From assembly GCA_044598425.1 (NCBI GenBank), contig CP172536.1:1736001-1800000 (forward strand): a DNA stretch of 64,000 bases, written 5' to 3'. A model generated the notes under the pieces. That model was not told the DNA's origin. It saw only the letters and a list, made by a program, of their open reading frames with translations, and did no database searches. The stretch comes from JAEVLT01 sp044598425 (GTDB taxonomy: Bacteria; Bacillota; Bacilli; Bacillales; Cytobacillaceae). Of this stretch, positions 8,862 to 18,007 are shown piece after piece. Every line of letters starts with the position of its first letter. Within the stretch, counting starts at the first letter, position 1. The translations under genes were made by a program, and so were the position numbers.

Positions 8862-10040
8862 ATGCATTTACGTCTTACAGATGAACAAAAAATGGTTCAA
8901 AAAACAATTCGCAGATTCGTAGAAAAAGAGTTAATGCCGCTCGAAAATGAAGTTCTTCGCAATGAGCGGGAAGGACGTCCAAGCTTGGAGCCGGGGAAAT
9001 TAAAAGAATTGCAATTAAAGGCGAAAGAAGCTGGATTCTGGGGGATCAACACACCTGAAGAATATGGCGGAGCCAATCTTGGGCAAATGATGATGGCGAT
9101 TGTTTTAATGGAAGTGTCAAAAACATTCGTTCCATTCCAATTCGGGGGTTCTGCTGATAATATTCTTTATTACGGGAATGAGGAACAAAAGAAAAAATAT
9201 TTAATCCCGACAATCAACGGAGAGAAAAAATCGTGTTTTGCGATGACTGAGCCTGGTGCCGGTTCCGACACGCAAAATATTAAAATGACAGCTGTAAAAG
9301 ATGGCAGCGAATGGGTGCTAAATGGTGAAAAAACGTTTATTACCGGCGGAAATGAAGCCGACTTTGTCATGACGATTGCCATTACGGATAAAGAGCGGCA
9401 TCAAGCAAGCAGAGGGCGGGAAGGCGTAACTTGCTTTATCGTCGATCGTTATATGGGCTGGAAATCCGAGTATATACATACGATGGGGGAATGGGGTCCA
9501 GCTGGTTTAGTGTTCGAAAATGTTCGCGTGCCCGAAGAAAATATTCTCGGTGAACTTCATAAAGGCTATAATCTCGGGCTTGAGTGGATCGGTTTTGCAA
9601 GATGGATCGTTGGCGCCCGTGCGGTTGGCGCCGCAGAGCGTTTGCTGCAAATGGCGATTGATTATGCAAAAGAACGGGTAACCTTTGGCAAGCCAATTGC
9701 AGAACGGCAGGCCATTCAATGGCAAATCGCTGACTCGGCAGTTGAAATAGAAGCTGCTCGCTGGTTAGTTTTGAATGCAGCCTTCACCCTTGATCAGGGA
9801 GAAGACAACCGCCATTTGGCATCGATGGCAAAACTTTATGGAGCCAATATGGGCAATCGGGTTGTCGACCGAGTGCTGCAAATCCATGGCGGCATGGGTT
9901 ATACAAGAGAGCTGCCGATTGAGCGCTGGTACCGCGAAGCAAGACTTTGGAGAATTTACGATGGCACCGATGAAATCCAACGCATGATCATTGCCCGAAA
10001 CTTAATCAAAGGCCATGTAAAAGTGGGGCAAGGTTTATAA
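8862..10040 (+). CDS. Acyl-CoA dehydrogenase family protein
   Basis: This FAD-dependent enzyme family oxidises acyl-CoA to enoyl-CoA and passes electrons to ETF. The protein has 392 residues with the N-terminal helical domain, the middle beta domain (CFAMTEPGAGSDTQNIKMTA) and the C-terminal domain (VLQIHGGMGYTRELPIERWY). The usual YEGT motif carrying the catalytic Glu reads YDGTDEIQ here, so the base position is Asp. ATG 8862 is preferred over the upstream GTG/ATG codons because GGGAG lies 8 bases before it. The gene stands alone behind an operator-bearing promoter. The chain-length preference is unknown. Confidence 0.92.
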   Translation: MHLRLTDEQKMVQKTIRRFVEKELMPLENEVLRNEREGRPSLEPGKLKELQLKAKEAGFWGINTPEEYGGANLGQMMMAIVLMEVSKTFVPFQFGGSADNILYYGNEEQKKKYLIPTINGEKKSCFAMTEPGAGSDTQNIKMTAVKDGSEWVLNGEKTFITGGNEADFVMTIAITDKERHQASRGREGVTCFIVDRYMGWKSEYIHTMGEWGPAGLVFENVRVPEENILGELHKGYNLGLEWIGFARWIVGARAVGAAERLLQMAIDYAKERVTFGKPIAERQAIQWQIADSAVEIEAARWLVLNAAFTLDQGEDNRHLASMAKLYGANMGNRVVDRVLQIHGGMGYTRELPIERWYREARLWRIYDGTDEIQRMIIARNLIKGHVKVGQGL

Positions 10041-10398
10041 GATTCTGATTTAATAAAAACAATTTTGAAAGCGCTGTCCACACAAATTATATAGGCTCTC
10101 GGAATAAATAAGCAGCTCCTAGAGAGATTTGTAAAAATTTTACTTGGAATTCTGTTGAAATGTCTGAAGTAATCATAGGTTTCATGGTATTTTAAAAAAT
10201 GCACATGCCAAATAAACTGATTATTTTTTTAAAAAATTGACTAGGTGAAGGCTGTTTTCGTAAATTTTGTTGCTAGTAGAGAAGTGCCTGGAGCGGAAAT
10301 CAACGAGCATATTTAACAGAGCCTTTTTATAAAATGAAAAATCCCCCTACCCCAAGTAGGAGGAATTAAATAGATTATTTTTTAGGAGGAATAGGAGA
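10041..10398. other. Intergenic region with cre-like site, weak promoter and a hairpin
   Basis: No gene is visible in these 358 bases. At 10066-10079 the sequence TGAAAGCGCTGTCC matches the cre consensus TGWNANCGNTNWCA at 13 of 14 positions. TTGACT (10237-10242) with TAAATT (10261-10266) could be a promoter for the SDR operon. A short hairpin with arms CCCCTAC and GTAGGAGG lies at about 10344-10367, just before the AGGAGG of the SDR gene. Confidence 0.35.
10249..10330. repeat. Possible dispersed intergenic repeat
   Basis: The segment is bounded by imperfect inverted ends (GGCTGTT at about 10250 and AACAGAGCC at about 10314) and contains GAGCGGAAATCAAC. From memory, similar segments recur between genes in Bacillus and relatives, probably as non-autonomous palindromic elements. 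No second copy was seen in this window, so the call rests on recall and on the terminal inverted pair. Confidence 0.3.
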
Positions 10399-11163
10399 AT
10401 GGCTGGAAGATTTGATGGAAGGGTTGCGTTTGTAACAGGAGGCAGCCGCGGAATTGGCAAAGGAATCGTCGAGTTATTTGCTCAAGAAGGTGCGAAGGTT
10501 GCTTTTATCGACCTGAACGAGGAAGCATTAAGTGAAACAACAAGCGAACTAAAAGAAAAAGGATACGAAGTATATTCAAAGCTTGCCAATGTCGTGGATG
10601 CCGGGCAAGTTGAAACCGCTGTCAAAGAAGTGGTGGATGCCTTTGGTTCCGTCGATATTTTAGTTAATAATGCCGGAGTGATCCGCGATAATCTTTTATT
10701 TAAAATGACGGACTCCGACTGGCAGACGGTTATGGACGTGCATTTAAAAGGCTCCTTTAATGCGGCACGTGCTGTCCAAAAATATATGGTTGAGCGAAAA
10801 TATGGCCGGATCATCAGTATTTCATCCACTTCCGCACTTGGAAACAGGGGGCAGGCCAACTATGCAACAGCGAAAGCTGGCTTGCAAGGCTTTACGAAAA
10901 CGCTGGCAATTGAACTGGGTAGATACGGCATTACCGCAAATTCTGTAGCCCCTGGGTTCATCGAAACCGATATGACAAAGGAAACGGCTGAAAGAATTGG
11001 AATCTCTTTTGATGAGTTGATTAAAGCTAGTGTAGCCAAAATCCCGGTGGGCAGAAGCGGCAAACCGGAAGATATCGCCAATGCGGTGGCTTTTTTTGCC
11101 GATGAAAAATCTTCGTTTGTGAACGGGCAGGTAATCTACGTTGCCGGGGGTCCAAAAAATTAA
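10399..11163 (+). CDS. Short-chain dehydrogenase/reductase (FabG/3-hydroxyacyl-CoA dehydrogenase-like)
   Basis: This is a classical SDR of 254 residues. The cofactor motif TGGSRGIGKG sits at residues 11-20, the structural motif NNAGVI follows, and the catalytic Ser-Tyr-Lys triad is seen in SISSTSALGNRGQANYATAK. It ends with the usual VNGQVIYVAGG. In this neighbourhood, upstream of a MaoC hydratase pair, it probably oxidises a 3-hydroxyacyl-CoA with NAD(P). AGGAGG precedes the ATG. The MaoC-like gene follows within 16 bases. Confidence 0.9.
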   Translation: MAGRFDGRVAFVTGGSRGIGKGIVELFAQEGAKVAFIDLNEEALSETTSELKEKGYEVYSKLANVVDAGQVETAVKEVVDAFGSVDILVNNAGVIRDNLLFKMTDSDWQTVMDVHLKGSFNAARAVQKYMVERKYGRIISISSTSALGNRGQANYATAKAGLQGFTKTLAIELGRYGITANSVAPGFIETDMTKETAERIGISFDELIKASVAKIPVGRSGKPEDIANAVAFFADEKSSFVNGQVIYVAGGPKN

Positions 11164-11179
11164 CGGGAGGGACGTTCCA

Positions 11180-11629
11180 TTGTATAAAGACCAAATCGGA
11201 AAACAATCGGAGAAGGTTAAAAACATGGTCGAGCGAGGCGCAGTCAAGAAATTCGCTGAATCCATCGGCGACCTTCATCCCATTTATTTTGATGAAGAAA
11301 CGGGAAAAAAATCCCGCTATCAAAATAATATTGCCCCGCCGACATTTCCGCGTGTTTTTGACTATGGGGTAATTGAAGGGCTAAAGCTTCCAAATAAAGG
11401 GCTCATTCACGGTGAACAATCTTATCATTATGAAAGACCATTGATCGTTGGTGAAGAAATTTGCTGTTACTCCATCGTTAAGGACTATTTTGAAAAAAAA
11501 GGGAACTTTGGAGAAATGGGTTTTCTTGTTATTGAAGCCATAGGTGAAGATTTAGAGGGAAAGACAATTTTTACTTCAAAACAAACGGTCATCATCAGTG
11601 AAGCTGTTAGGAAGGTGTTGAATCCATGA
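11180..11629 (+). CDS. MaoC-type hydratase, FAS1-like N-terminal dehydratase domain protein
   Basis: This 149-residue hot-dog fold protein resembles the N-terminal half of two-domain MaoC enoyl-CoA hydratases (MaoC_dehydrat_N). The segment IGDLHPIYFDEETG is typical, while the catalytic Asp/His of the hydratase motif lies in the partner. The start is TTG 11180, preceded by GGGAGGG; earlier in-frame codons lie inside the SDR gene. Its stop overlaps the start of the next gene by ATGA, so the two are translated together. The pair probably forms a heteromeric (R)-specific enoyl-CoA hydratase. Confidence 0.85.
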   Translation: MYKDQIGKQSEKVKNMVERGAVKKFAESIGDLHPIYFDEETGKKSRYQNNIAPPTFPRVFDYGVIEGLKLPNKGLIHGEQSYHYERPLIVGEEICCYSIVKDYFEKKGNFGEMGFLVIEAIGEDLEGKTIFTSKQTVIISEAVRKVLNP

Positions 11630-12033
11630 ACACACTCGAAAGCATGCAAATAGGCGAATCTTTAGCGGATGTTCAGCTCGAACCTGTTTCGAGAATTGAT
11701 TTGATCAAATACGCCGGCGCATCCGGCGACTATAATCCGATTCATACGATTGACGAGGAAGCAAAAAAAGCAGATCTACCCGGGATTATTGCTCATGGAA
11801 TGTGGACGATGGGGAACTTGGCTAAATTATTTACTCCCTATTATGAGGAAGGCTTCATCCAAGACTACACGATCCGCTTTAAAGGCATGGTATTTTTGAA
11901 CGATGTCATTACATTGAAAGCGACTTTACAAGAAAAAAATACGGCAGGCCTGAAGTTTGCTGTTAAAGCGGAAAACCAGCATGGAAAAGAAGCAATCAAA
12001 GGCGAGGTCTTCTATCAATTATATTCTGTCTAA
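11626..12033 (+). CDS. MaoC-type (R)-enoyl-CoA hydratase, catalytic half
   Basis: This 135-residue hot-dog protein carries the hydratase motif YAGASGDYNPIHTIDEEA, with the catalytic Asp and His expected in the (R)-hydratase family. It adds water to a 2-enoyl-CoA. It is coupled by a 4-base overlap to its FAS1-like partner, a split arrangement known from steroid side-chain and some fatty acid pathways. A hairpin follows its stop, so the SDR-MaoC-MaoC unit appears to end here. Confidence 0.88.
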   Translation: MNTLESMQIGESLADVQLEPVSRIDLIKYAGASGDYNPIHTIDEEAKKADLPGIIAHGMWTMGNLAKLFTPYYEEGFIQDYTIRFKGMVFLNDVITLKATLQEKNTAGLKFAVKAENQHGKEAIKGEVFYQLYSV

Positions 12034-12041
12034 GCAAAAAG

Positions 12042-12083
12042 ACCCAGCAGTGAGATCGTACTCATATAGTTGCTGGGTTTATT
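12042..12083 (+). terminator. Hairpin terminator after the MaoC pair
   Basis: The arms ACCCAGCA (12042-12049) and TGCTGGGT (12071-12078) enclose an extra TGAG/CTCA stem. The following T-rich stretch is short (TTTATTG), so termination may be partial. Confidence 0.55.
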
Positions 12084-12243
12084 GCTCTCTCTTACTAAAA
12101 AAGTTGGCAGGATGGCTATCATAAAGGGTTCGATGTGCCCATTTTCTCTGGAAAAGCCGCCCGGCGGTCCATTTTATATGAATTCACTTGTTGATTTAAA
12201 ACAAAGCCTACCGAAATTTTTAGAAGAAAGGGTTTGGAAATCG

Positions 12244-13014
12244 ATGACAGTAAAATTGGAACTAAGTTATAAGCCGCCAATATTCACGACGGTCGAAGAA
12301 GAGAGATTGCATTTAAAGCAGAAGCTGGCAGCTTCATTTCGCTTGTTTTCAAAGTTCGGATTTGACGAGGGGGTAGCCGGCCATATTACGGCTCGTGACC
12401 CTGAGAAGAAGGATCATTTCTGGGTGAACCCATTTGGTATGCATTTTAGCCAAATAAGCGCTTCGGATTTAATTCTTTGCAATCACAACGGAGAAGTCGT
12501 GGAAGGGAAGCATCGAGTGGTGAACCGCGCCGCGTTTGCGATCCATTCTCAAGTTCATGCTGCCCGTCCGGACGTGATCGCGGCGGCCCATTCCCATTCT
12601 GTTTATGGTAAATCCTGGTCGACGCTTGGCCGTCTGCTCGATCCGATCACCCAAGATGCCTGTGCTTTTTACAATGATCATTCGCTATTTGATGATTACA
12701 CGGGCGTTGTTTTAGACACAGAGGAGGGGAAACGAATCGGTAAAGCGCTCGGAAACCGGAAGGCATGTATCTTGCGTAATCATGGCTTGCTGACGGTCGG
12801 GAAATCTGTGGATGAAGCGGTATGGTGGTTTATTACGATGGATCGCTCCTGCCAAGCCCAATTGTTGGCGGAAGCTGCGGGAACACCGATTTTAATCGAT
12901 GAAGTTTATGCGAAAACGACGTATGGCCAAGTGGGTACGAGCGAAGCCGGCTGGTTCCAGTTCCAGCCCCTATGGCAGAGAATTGTAAAAGAACATCCGG
13001 ATCTGCTTGATTAA
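12244..13014 (+). CDS. Class II aldolase/adducin family protein
   Basis: This is a 256-residue metal-dependent class II aldolase-like protein. Zinc ligands are visible in AAHSHSVYG and in RNHGLLTVG, and FDEGVAGHITARDP is typical of the adducin-like branch. The frame is open upstream to about 12070, overlapping the terminator. ATG 12244 is chosen because family members begin shortly before the EEERLHLKQKLAASFRLF helix; its ribosome site (GAAAGGG) is far, so the start is uncertain. The substrate is unknown. A PanE-like reductase follows. Confidence 0.82.
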   Translation: MTVKLELSYKPPIFTTVEEERLHLKQKLAASFRLFSKFGFDEGVAGHITARDPEKKDHFWVNPFGMHFSQISASDLILCNHNGEVVEGKHRVVNRAAFAIHSQVHAARPDVIAAAHSHSVYGKSWSTLGRLLDPITQDACAFYNDHSLFDDYTGVVLDTEEGKRIGKALGNRKACILRNHGLLTVGKSVDEAVWWFITMDRSCQAQLLAEAAGTPILIDEVYAKTTYGQVGTSEAGWFQFQPLWQRIVKEHPDLLD

Positions 13015-13021
13015 CAGGATT

Positions 13022-13058
13022 GGGTGAAAAGTGAACCTGCTGCTCTTCCTTTTCACCC
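13022..13058. terminator. Hairpin after the aldolase gene
   Basis: The perfect 10-base arms GGGTGAAAAG and CTTTTCACCC lie 8 bases after the aldolase stop. There is no T run on the + strand, so it may act as an mRNA stabiliser or a weak terminator. Confidence 0.4.
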
Positions 13059-13100
13059 GTATGGCTTTACATATAGTCTTCCGTAAAGGATGGATTTAAA

Positions 13101-14021
13101 TTGAAAATTGGCATAGCAGGAACAGGTGCGGTGGGCGGTTATTTTGGAGGGCAATTAAAGCTTGCGGGCAATGATGTGATTTTTTTAGCAAGGGAAAAGA
13201 AGCTTACAAAATTGTTAGAAAACGGTTTAACGATAAAAGGTGAAGCGGCAAGCTTTCATGTTGACGGTGATTTCACCGGCCGCTATGAAGATTTTTCCGA
13301 CGTCGATCTGCTGCTTTTCTGTGTAAAATCAAATGCCACAAAAGAAGTTGCCAGCTTAATGGCAGCTTTTTTAAAAAAAGAGTGTCTGATCCTAACGTTA
13401 CAAAATGGAGTAGATAATGAAGAGATTCTCGCTGAGATGTTTGGTAAACAGTGGGTTATGGCAGCTGCGACTTATATTCAGGCGGAAGAGGAGGAGCCGG
13501 TTTTTATACGGCAAATCGGCCTAAATCCGCGCTTGGTGATCGGCGCATTGGATGAGAGTACCGATGGAAAAGTGATGGACATTGTTAAAATTTTCAATAC
13601 AGCTGGAATAAAAACCATCTCTACCGCTGATGTTTTGGAGATTAAATGGAAAAAGCTTCTTTGGAATATTACCTTTAACCCACTTACTGCTTTGATTGAA
13701 TCAAAGGTGGGTGCCATCTACGAATCCAAATGTCTGCAAGAAACGGCAGTGAAAGTGTGCAAAGAAGCAATTGCCGTTGCAAGGAAAAACGGCATTGATA
13801 TAGATGAAAATTTTTATGAAAAAATCATCGAGCAGGGGAAATTGGCAGTAAACCATCAAACATCAATGCTACAGGATAAATTAAAGGGAAAGCCGATGGA
13901 GCTCGAATCAATTTGCGGCTACGTGATCCGGAAGGGAAAGGAATTTGGCGTTGAAACACCTGTTCTTGAGACAATTTACCATCTATTGAGCTATCAATCT
14001 TTGGGAAAGAAAAATTTTTAG
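13101..14021 (+). CDS. Ketopantoate reductase (PanE/ApbA) family protein
   Basis: This is a 306-residue NAD(P)-dependent 2-oxoacid reductase of the PanE/ApbA family. The Rossmann motif is GIAGTGAVGGYFGGQL at the N-terminus, the catalytic Lys is expected in KWKKLLWNITFNPLTAL, and the C-terminal domain carries the family motif TSMLQDKLKGKPMELESI. The start is TTG 13101 with AAAGGATGG upstream. In a catabolic cluster, next to an aldolase and a CoA ligase, it more likely acts on a 2-oxo or 2-hydroxy acid of the degradation route than in pantothenate synthesis; that is inference. Confidence 0.86.
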   Translation: MKIGIAGTGAVGGYFGGQLKLAGNDVIFLAREKKLTKLLENGLTIKGEAASFHVDGDFTGRYEDFSDVDLLLFCVKSNATKEVASLMAAFLKKECLILTLQNGVDNEEILAEMFGKQWVMAAATYIQAEEEEPVFIRQIGLNPRLVIGALDESTDGKVMDIVKIFNTAGIKTISTADVLEIKWKKLLWNITFNPLTALIESKVGAIYESKCLQETAVKVCKEAIAVARKNGIDIDENFYEKIIEQGKLAVNHQTSMLQDKLKGKPMELESICGYVIRKGKEFGVETPVLETIYHLLSYQSLGKKNF

Positions 14022-14068
14022 GAAGATCGAAGCGAGTGATCGAAATTTGTTCAAGTGAGGTGAAACAA

Positions 14069-15622
14069 GTGCAAGCTAGTGATTCATTTACAGAGAAAAT
14101 CCCAGAACTAAATTTATATACACTGCTTGATCAAACAGCTTTGGAGTTTCCAACGCGAACGGCGATCATTTACGAGGATCAGCAGCTCACATATGGAGCA
14201 TTAAAAGATCGGGTTGACCGTCTTGCGGGTGCCTGGCTTCAATTTGGATGTAAAAAAGGGGAGCGGATTGGTTTGATGATTTCAAATCACCCATCTTATT
14301 GTATTTCCTATTATGCCGCTTTAAAGTTGGGGTTGATGATCGTCCAAATCAATCCAATGTATACACCGAGAGAACTGCTTGAAATTGTTCAAGATGCCGG
14401 TCTCGAACACCTAATCGTCGAGCCGGAGAATTTTGCCAAAATAGCAGAATTCCCATCAGCCTTATTCAAAAATCTTTTTCTAAGCGAAGCCTCAAATGTC
14501 ATTGGCAGCTGCCATTCCATTGATGAGCTCATCGAGAACTCCGAACCGATAGAACCGGTTTGTTCCGTTTCCGCGAAAACGGATGTGGCGGTGATTCAAT
14601 ACACAGGCGGGACAACCGGCAAAAAGAAAGGCGCAATGCTGACTCACTTTAATTTGTTGGCAAATGTGCTGCAAAGCAAAGCTCTTTACGGCGAAAAAAT
14701 GCTGTTTGGTGACGAAACCGTGTTAACGGCAACGCCTCTTTACCATGTATATGGGATGACTGCTGGTATGAATCTTGGTATTTATATTGGCGCGACGAAT
14801 ATTTTAGTAAAAAAATTTCAAGTTGACGAGGTACTGGAAATCATTCAAAAACACCGGACAACCTTTTTTCCGGGAGTACCAAAAATGTACAATGCCTTCG
14901 TCAATCATCCCGATATTGAAAAATACAAGCTAAATGGCTTCAAATTTTGCTCAAGCGGGTCTGCGCCGCTTCCCGTGGAAATTTTAAAAAAATTCGAAAG
15001 GTTGACAGGTGCAGCAATTGGCGAAGGGTATGGTCTGTCGGAAACATCGCCGTCAACGCATCGCAATCCGCCGGATGGCTTAAGGAAGGTTGGCAGCATT
15101 GGCATACCACTGCCTGGAACCGAGTGCCGGATTGTTGATGAGAACGGAGCAGAACTTCCCGAAAAAACCGTCGGTGAATTGTTAATTAAAGGGCCGCAGG
15201 TGATGCTTGGATACTGGAATAAACCGGAGGAAACAAATCAGGCATTGCGCGATGGCTGGCTGTATACAGGGGATTTGGCAACTGTGGATGAGGATGGTTA
15301 TTTTTACATTGTCGGCCGGAAGAAAGAAATGATTATTATCGGCGGCTTTAATGTTTACCCGCAAGAAGTAGAAGGTGTTTTATATGAGCACCCAGATGTT
15401 CAAGAAGCGGCAGTTGTAGGTGTTCCGGATCAGGAATTTGGTGAGATGGTGAAGGCATTTGTCGTGCCAAAAGCTTACAGAACCATTGATCTGAATGAAT
15501 TAAGGGAATTTTGTTATCAGCAGTTAACCCGCTATAAAGTTCAGAAGGTTTTTGAAATCGTCGATTCGCTTCCAAGAAATTCAGTCGGTAAACTTTTAAA
15601 ACGAATGTTAGTAGAAAAGTAG
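14069..15622 (+). CDS. AMP-forming fatty-acyl/aryl-CoA ligase
   Basis: This acyl-CoA synthetase activates a carboxylic acid with ATP and CoA. The 517-residue protein has the AMP-binding motif YTGGTTGKKKGAMLTH, the EGYGLSETSP motif, the YTGDLATVDEDGYF hinge region and the C-terminal catalytic Lys in PRNSVGKLLKR. The GTG at 14069 is preferred because GAGGTGA lies 7 bases upstream; an in-frame GTG at 14036 is possible. It is followed after 12 bases by an acyl-CoA dehydrogenase. The acid substrate is not known. Confidence 0.9.
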   Translation: MQASDSFTEKIPELNLYTLLDQTALEFPTRTAIIYEDQQLTYGALKDRVDRLAGAWLQFGCKKGERIGLMISNHPSYCISYYAALKLGLMIVQINPMYTPRELLEIVQDAGLEHLIVEPENFAKIAEFPSALFKNLFLSEASNVIGSCHSIDELIENSEPIEPVCSVSAKTDVAVIQYTGGTTGKKKGAMLTHFNLLANVLQSKALYGEKMLFGDETVLTATPLYHVYGMTAGMNLGIYIGATNILVKKFQVDEVLEIIQKHRTTFFPGVPKMYNAFVNHPDIEKYKLNGFKFCSSGSAPLPVEILKKFERLTGAAIGEGYGLSETSPSTHRNPPDGLRKVGSIGIPLPGTECRIVDENGAELPEKTVGELLIKGPQVMLGYWNKPEETNQALRDGWLYTGDLATVDEDGYFYIVGRKKEMIIIGGFNVYPQEVEGVLYEHPDVQEAAVVGVPDQEFGEMVKAFVVPKAYRTIDLNELREFCYQQLTRYKVQKVFEIVDSLPRNSVGKLLKRMLVEK

Positions 15623-15634
15623 GAGGTGCAAGTG

Positions 15635-16783
15635 ATGAACTTTGAGCTGGATGAACAGATTTTATTTTTAAAAAGAAATGTCCGGGATTTTATTCAAACA
15701 GAAGTAGAAGCCGTTGCAATGCAAATTGAAGAGGAAAATCAGATCCCCGAGCGAATTCTCAATCTTTCAAAAGAAATGGGATTATTCGGCTTGAGCATTC
15801 CGGAAGAATACGGCGGACTCGGGATTGGAATGGTGGGTAAATGCGCTCTCTACGAAGAAATTGGCCAAACACACAATGGCTATACAACGCTGATTGGCGC
15901 CCATACAGGTATTGGCACTGTCGGCATTGTGGAAATGGGCAATGAGCAGCAGAAACGGAAGTTTTTGCCGCAGATGGCGACCGGGGAAAAGCTTGGCGCG
16001 TTTGCCTTGACGGAACCGGATGCCGGGTCGAACGCGGCCAATTTAAAAACTACCGCTGTGAAAAAAGGCGACAAATACATTTTAAATGGCTTAAAACATT
16101 ATATTACAAACGCAACCGAAGCCAGTGTCTTTACGGTCATGGCAGTAACCGATCCAGACAAAGGAGCAAAGGGCATTACTTCTTTTATCGTTGAAAAGGA
16201 TTTTCCGGGATTTAAGGTTGGCGCAATTGAGCGCAAAATGGGATTAAGAGGATCGCACTCTGCCGAATTGATTTTCGAAGATTGCGAGGTTCCGGCTGAA
16301 AATGTGTTAGGCGGTGAAGGTCAAGGCTATGTGAATGCGCTAAAAATATTAGCTAATGGCCGCGCGGGGCTTGCATCAAGAAATCTTGGCTCTTGCCAAA
16401 AACTTTTAGATCATTCGACAAGATATGCAAAAGAACGGATCCAATTCGGGAAACCGATTATTAAAAATCAGGCGGTCAGTCATATGCTGGCGGAAATGGC
16501 TGTAGAAATTGAAACATTGCGATCGTTTACGTATCGCGTTGCCTGGATGGTCGATCAGGGCATGAAAGTAATCAAAGAGGCCGCGATGTTAAAGCTTTAT
16601 GGGTCAGAGGTTTATAACCGGGTGGCCGATAAAGCGGTACAAATCCACGGAGGGCTTGGTTATATCGCTGACTATCCAATTGAACGGTTCTACCGTGATG
16701 CGCGCATTACGAGAATTTACGAAGGAACTTCCGAAATTCAGAAAAATATTATCGCAGCTCAATTGGAAAAAGAATATAGCTAA
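15635..16783 (+). CDS. Acyl-CoA dehydrogenase
   Basis: This is a 382-residue FAD enzyme of the acyl-CoA dehydrogenase family. It has the FAD/substrate motif AFALTEPDAGSNAANLKTTA, the HGGLGYIADYPIERFYRDA stretch and the catalytic Glu in RIYEGTSEIQ, so it looks fully competent. AGGAGGT lies 7 bases before ATG 15635, which favours this over the GTG at 15626. It is placed between a CoA ligase and a thiolase, as expected for a beta-oxidation operon. Confidence 0.93.
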   Translation: MNFELDEQILFLKRNVRDFIQTEVEAVAMQIEEENQIPERILNLSKEMGLFGLSIPEEYGGLGIGMVGKCALYEEIGQTHNGYTTLIGAHTGIGTVGIVEMGNEQQKRKFLPQMATGEKLGAFALTEPDAGSNAANLKTTAVKKGDKYILNGLKHYITNATEASVFTVMAVTDPDKGAKGITSFIVEKDFPGFKVGAIERKMGLRGSHSAELIFEDCEVPAENVLGGEGQGYVNALKILANGRAGLASRNLGSCQKLLDHSTRYAKERIQFGKPIIKNQAVSHMLAEMAVEIETLRSFTYRVAWMVDQGMKVIKEAAMLKLYGSEVYNRVADKAVQIHGGLGYIADYPIERFYRDARITRIYEGTSEIQKNIIAAQLEKEYS

Positions 16784-16806
16784 TCAAACTGGAAAGGAGA
16801 AACCAA

Positions 16807-17988
16807 ATGAATGAAATTGTGATTATAAGTGCAGTTCGAACGCCGGTGGGCAGATACGGCGGCTCGTTAAAATCGCTCAATTCCGGGCAGTTGGGCGCAA
16901 TTGCCATCAAGGAAGCAATCAAGCGGGCCGGAATTGAAGCGAGTCAAGTGGATGAAGTTATTATAGGTGAAGTAAGACAGTCAACGGAATCATCCAATGT
17001 GGCGAGAGTAGCGGCTTTAAGGGCAGGCGTCCCTGAAACATCACCCGCTTTTACCATTAATCGGTTGTGCGCATCAGGGATGCAGGCGATTGCCTCTGCC
17101 GCTCAGCAAATTGGCTCCGGTCAAACAGAAATCGTCGTTGCCGGCGGAACGGAGAGCATGAGCAATGCACCTATTTATCTTCGAAACTCTCGATTTGGCG
17201 GCGATCATGCCAAGCTCGTTGATTCCAATACGGAAGCCGGGCAGCAGCCGCATGAAATCTATGGGAGCCAATTGGGCATGGGAGTAACTGCTGAAAATGT
17301 CGCGGAAAGATTTGGGATTTCCCGTGAGGATCAGGATGCTTTTGCCTTGGAAAGCCAGCGGCGGGCAGGAGCCGCCATCGAAGCCGGTAAATTTGACGCT
17401 GAAATTGTCCCCGTTGAAATTACCGAGCGCAAGAGCCGGTTTATTTTTACAAGAGATGAACATCCAAGACCGGAAACAACCATTGAAGCACTCCGAAAAT
17501 TAAAGCCGGTCTTTAAACAGAATGGAACAGTTACCGCAGGTAATGCATGCGGAAGGAATGATGGTGCGGCGGCACTCGTATTAACCTCAAGCAGCAAAGC
17601 AAATGAACTGGGTTTGCGACCGATCGCGAGAATTGTCGATTGGGCAGCGGCCGGCGTTTCCCCGGAAGTAATGGGAATCGGTCCAGTGCCCGCTGTAAAA
17701 AAACTGTTGGCACGAACAGGCTTCAGCTTAAATGAGATTGGATTAATTGAACTGAATGAAGCATTTGCTTCCCAAGCGCTTGCGGCTATTCGCGAACTTG
17801 GTTTAGATCAAGACAAAGTAAACGTGAATGGCGGGGCAATCGCTCTCGGACATCCGCTTGGTGCTACCGGGGCAAAAATTGTTACAACCTTGATCCATGA
17901 AATGCTCCGCAGACAGGAAAAAAGAGGGATTGCGACCCTCTGTATTGGCGGCGGGCAGGGCATGGCGATGATGGTTGAACTTTTATAA
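16807..17988 (+). CDS. Thiolase (acetyl-CoA C-acyltransferase)
   Basis: This 393-residue thiolase cleaves 3-oxoacyl-CoA with CoA. The nucleophilic Cys lies in NRLCASGMQAI, the second active-site His in GHPLGATGAKI, and the acid/base Cys in LCIGGGQGMAM. The N-terminus VIISAVRTPVGRYGG is standard. AAAGGAG precedes the ATG. It completes the ligase-dehydrogenase-thiolase order; hydratase and hydroxyacyl-CoA dehydrogenase functions may come from the SDR-MaoC unit upstream. Confidence 0.93.
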   Translation: MNEIVIISAVRTPVGRYGGSLKSLNSGQLGAIAIKEAIKRAGIEASQVDEVIIGEVRQSTESSNVARVAALRAGVPETSPAFTINRLCASGMQAIASAAQQIGSGQTEIVVAGGTESMSNAPIYLRNSRFGGDHAKLVDSNTEAGQQPHEIYGSQLGMGVTAENVAERFGISREDQDAFALESQRRAGAAIEAGKFDAEIVPVEITERKSRFIFTRDEHPRPETTIEALRKLKPVFKQNGTVTAGNACGRNDGAAALVLTSSSKANELGLRPIARIVDWAAAGVSPEVMGIGPVPAVKKLLARTGFSLNEIGLIELNEAFASQALAAIRELGLDQDKVNVNGGAIALGHPLGATGAKIVTTLIHEMLRRQEKRGIATLCIGGGQGMAMMVELL

Positions 17989-18007
17989 CTAGAGAGGAGG
18001 GGATGGA

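Noticed and set aside
13101..14021. Pantothenate biosynthesis gene panE proper
   Set aside because: The family match is real, but no panB, panC or panD is near and the gene sits in a catabolic cluster, so the symbol was not given.
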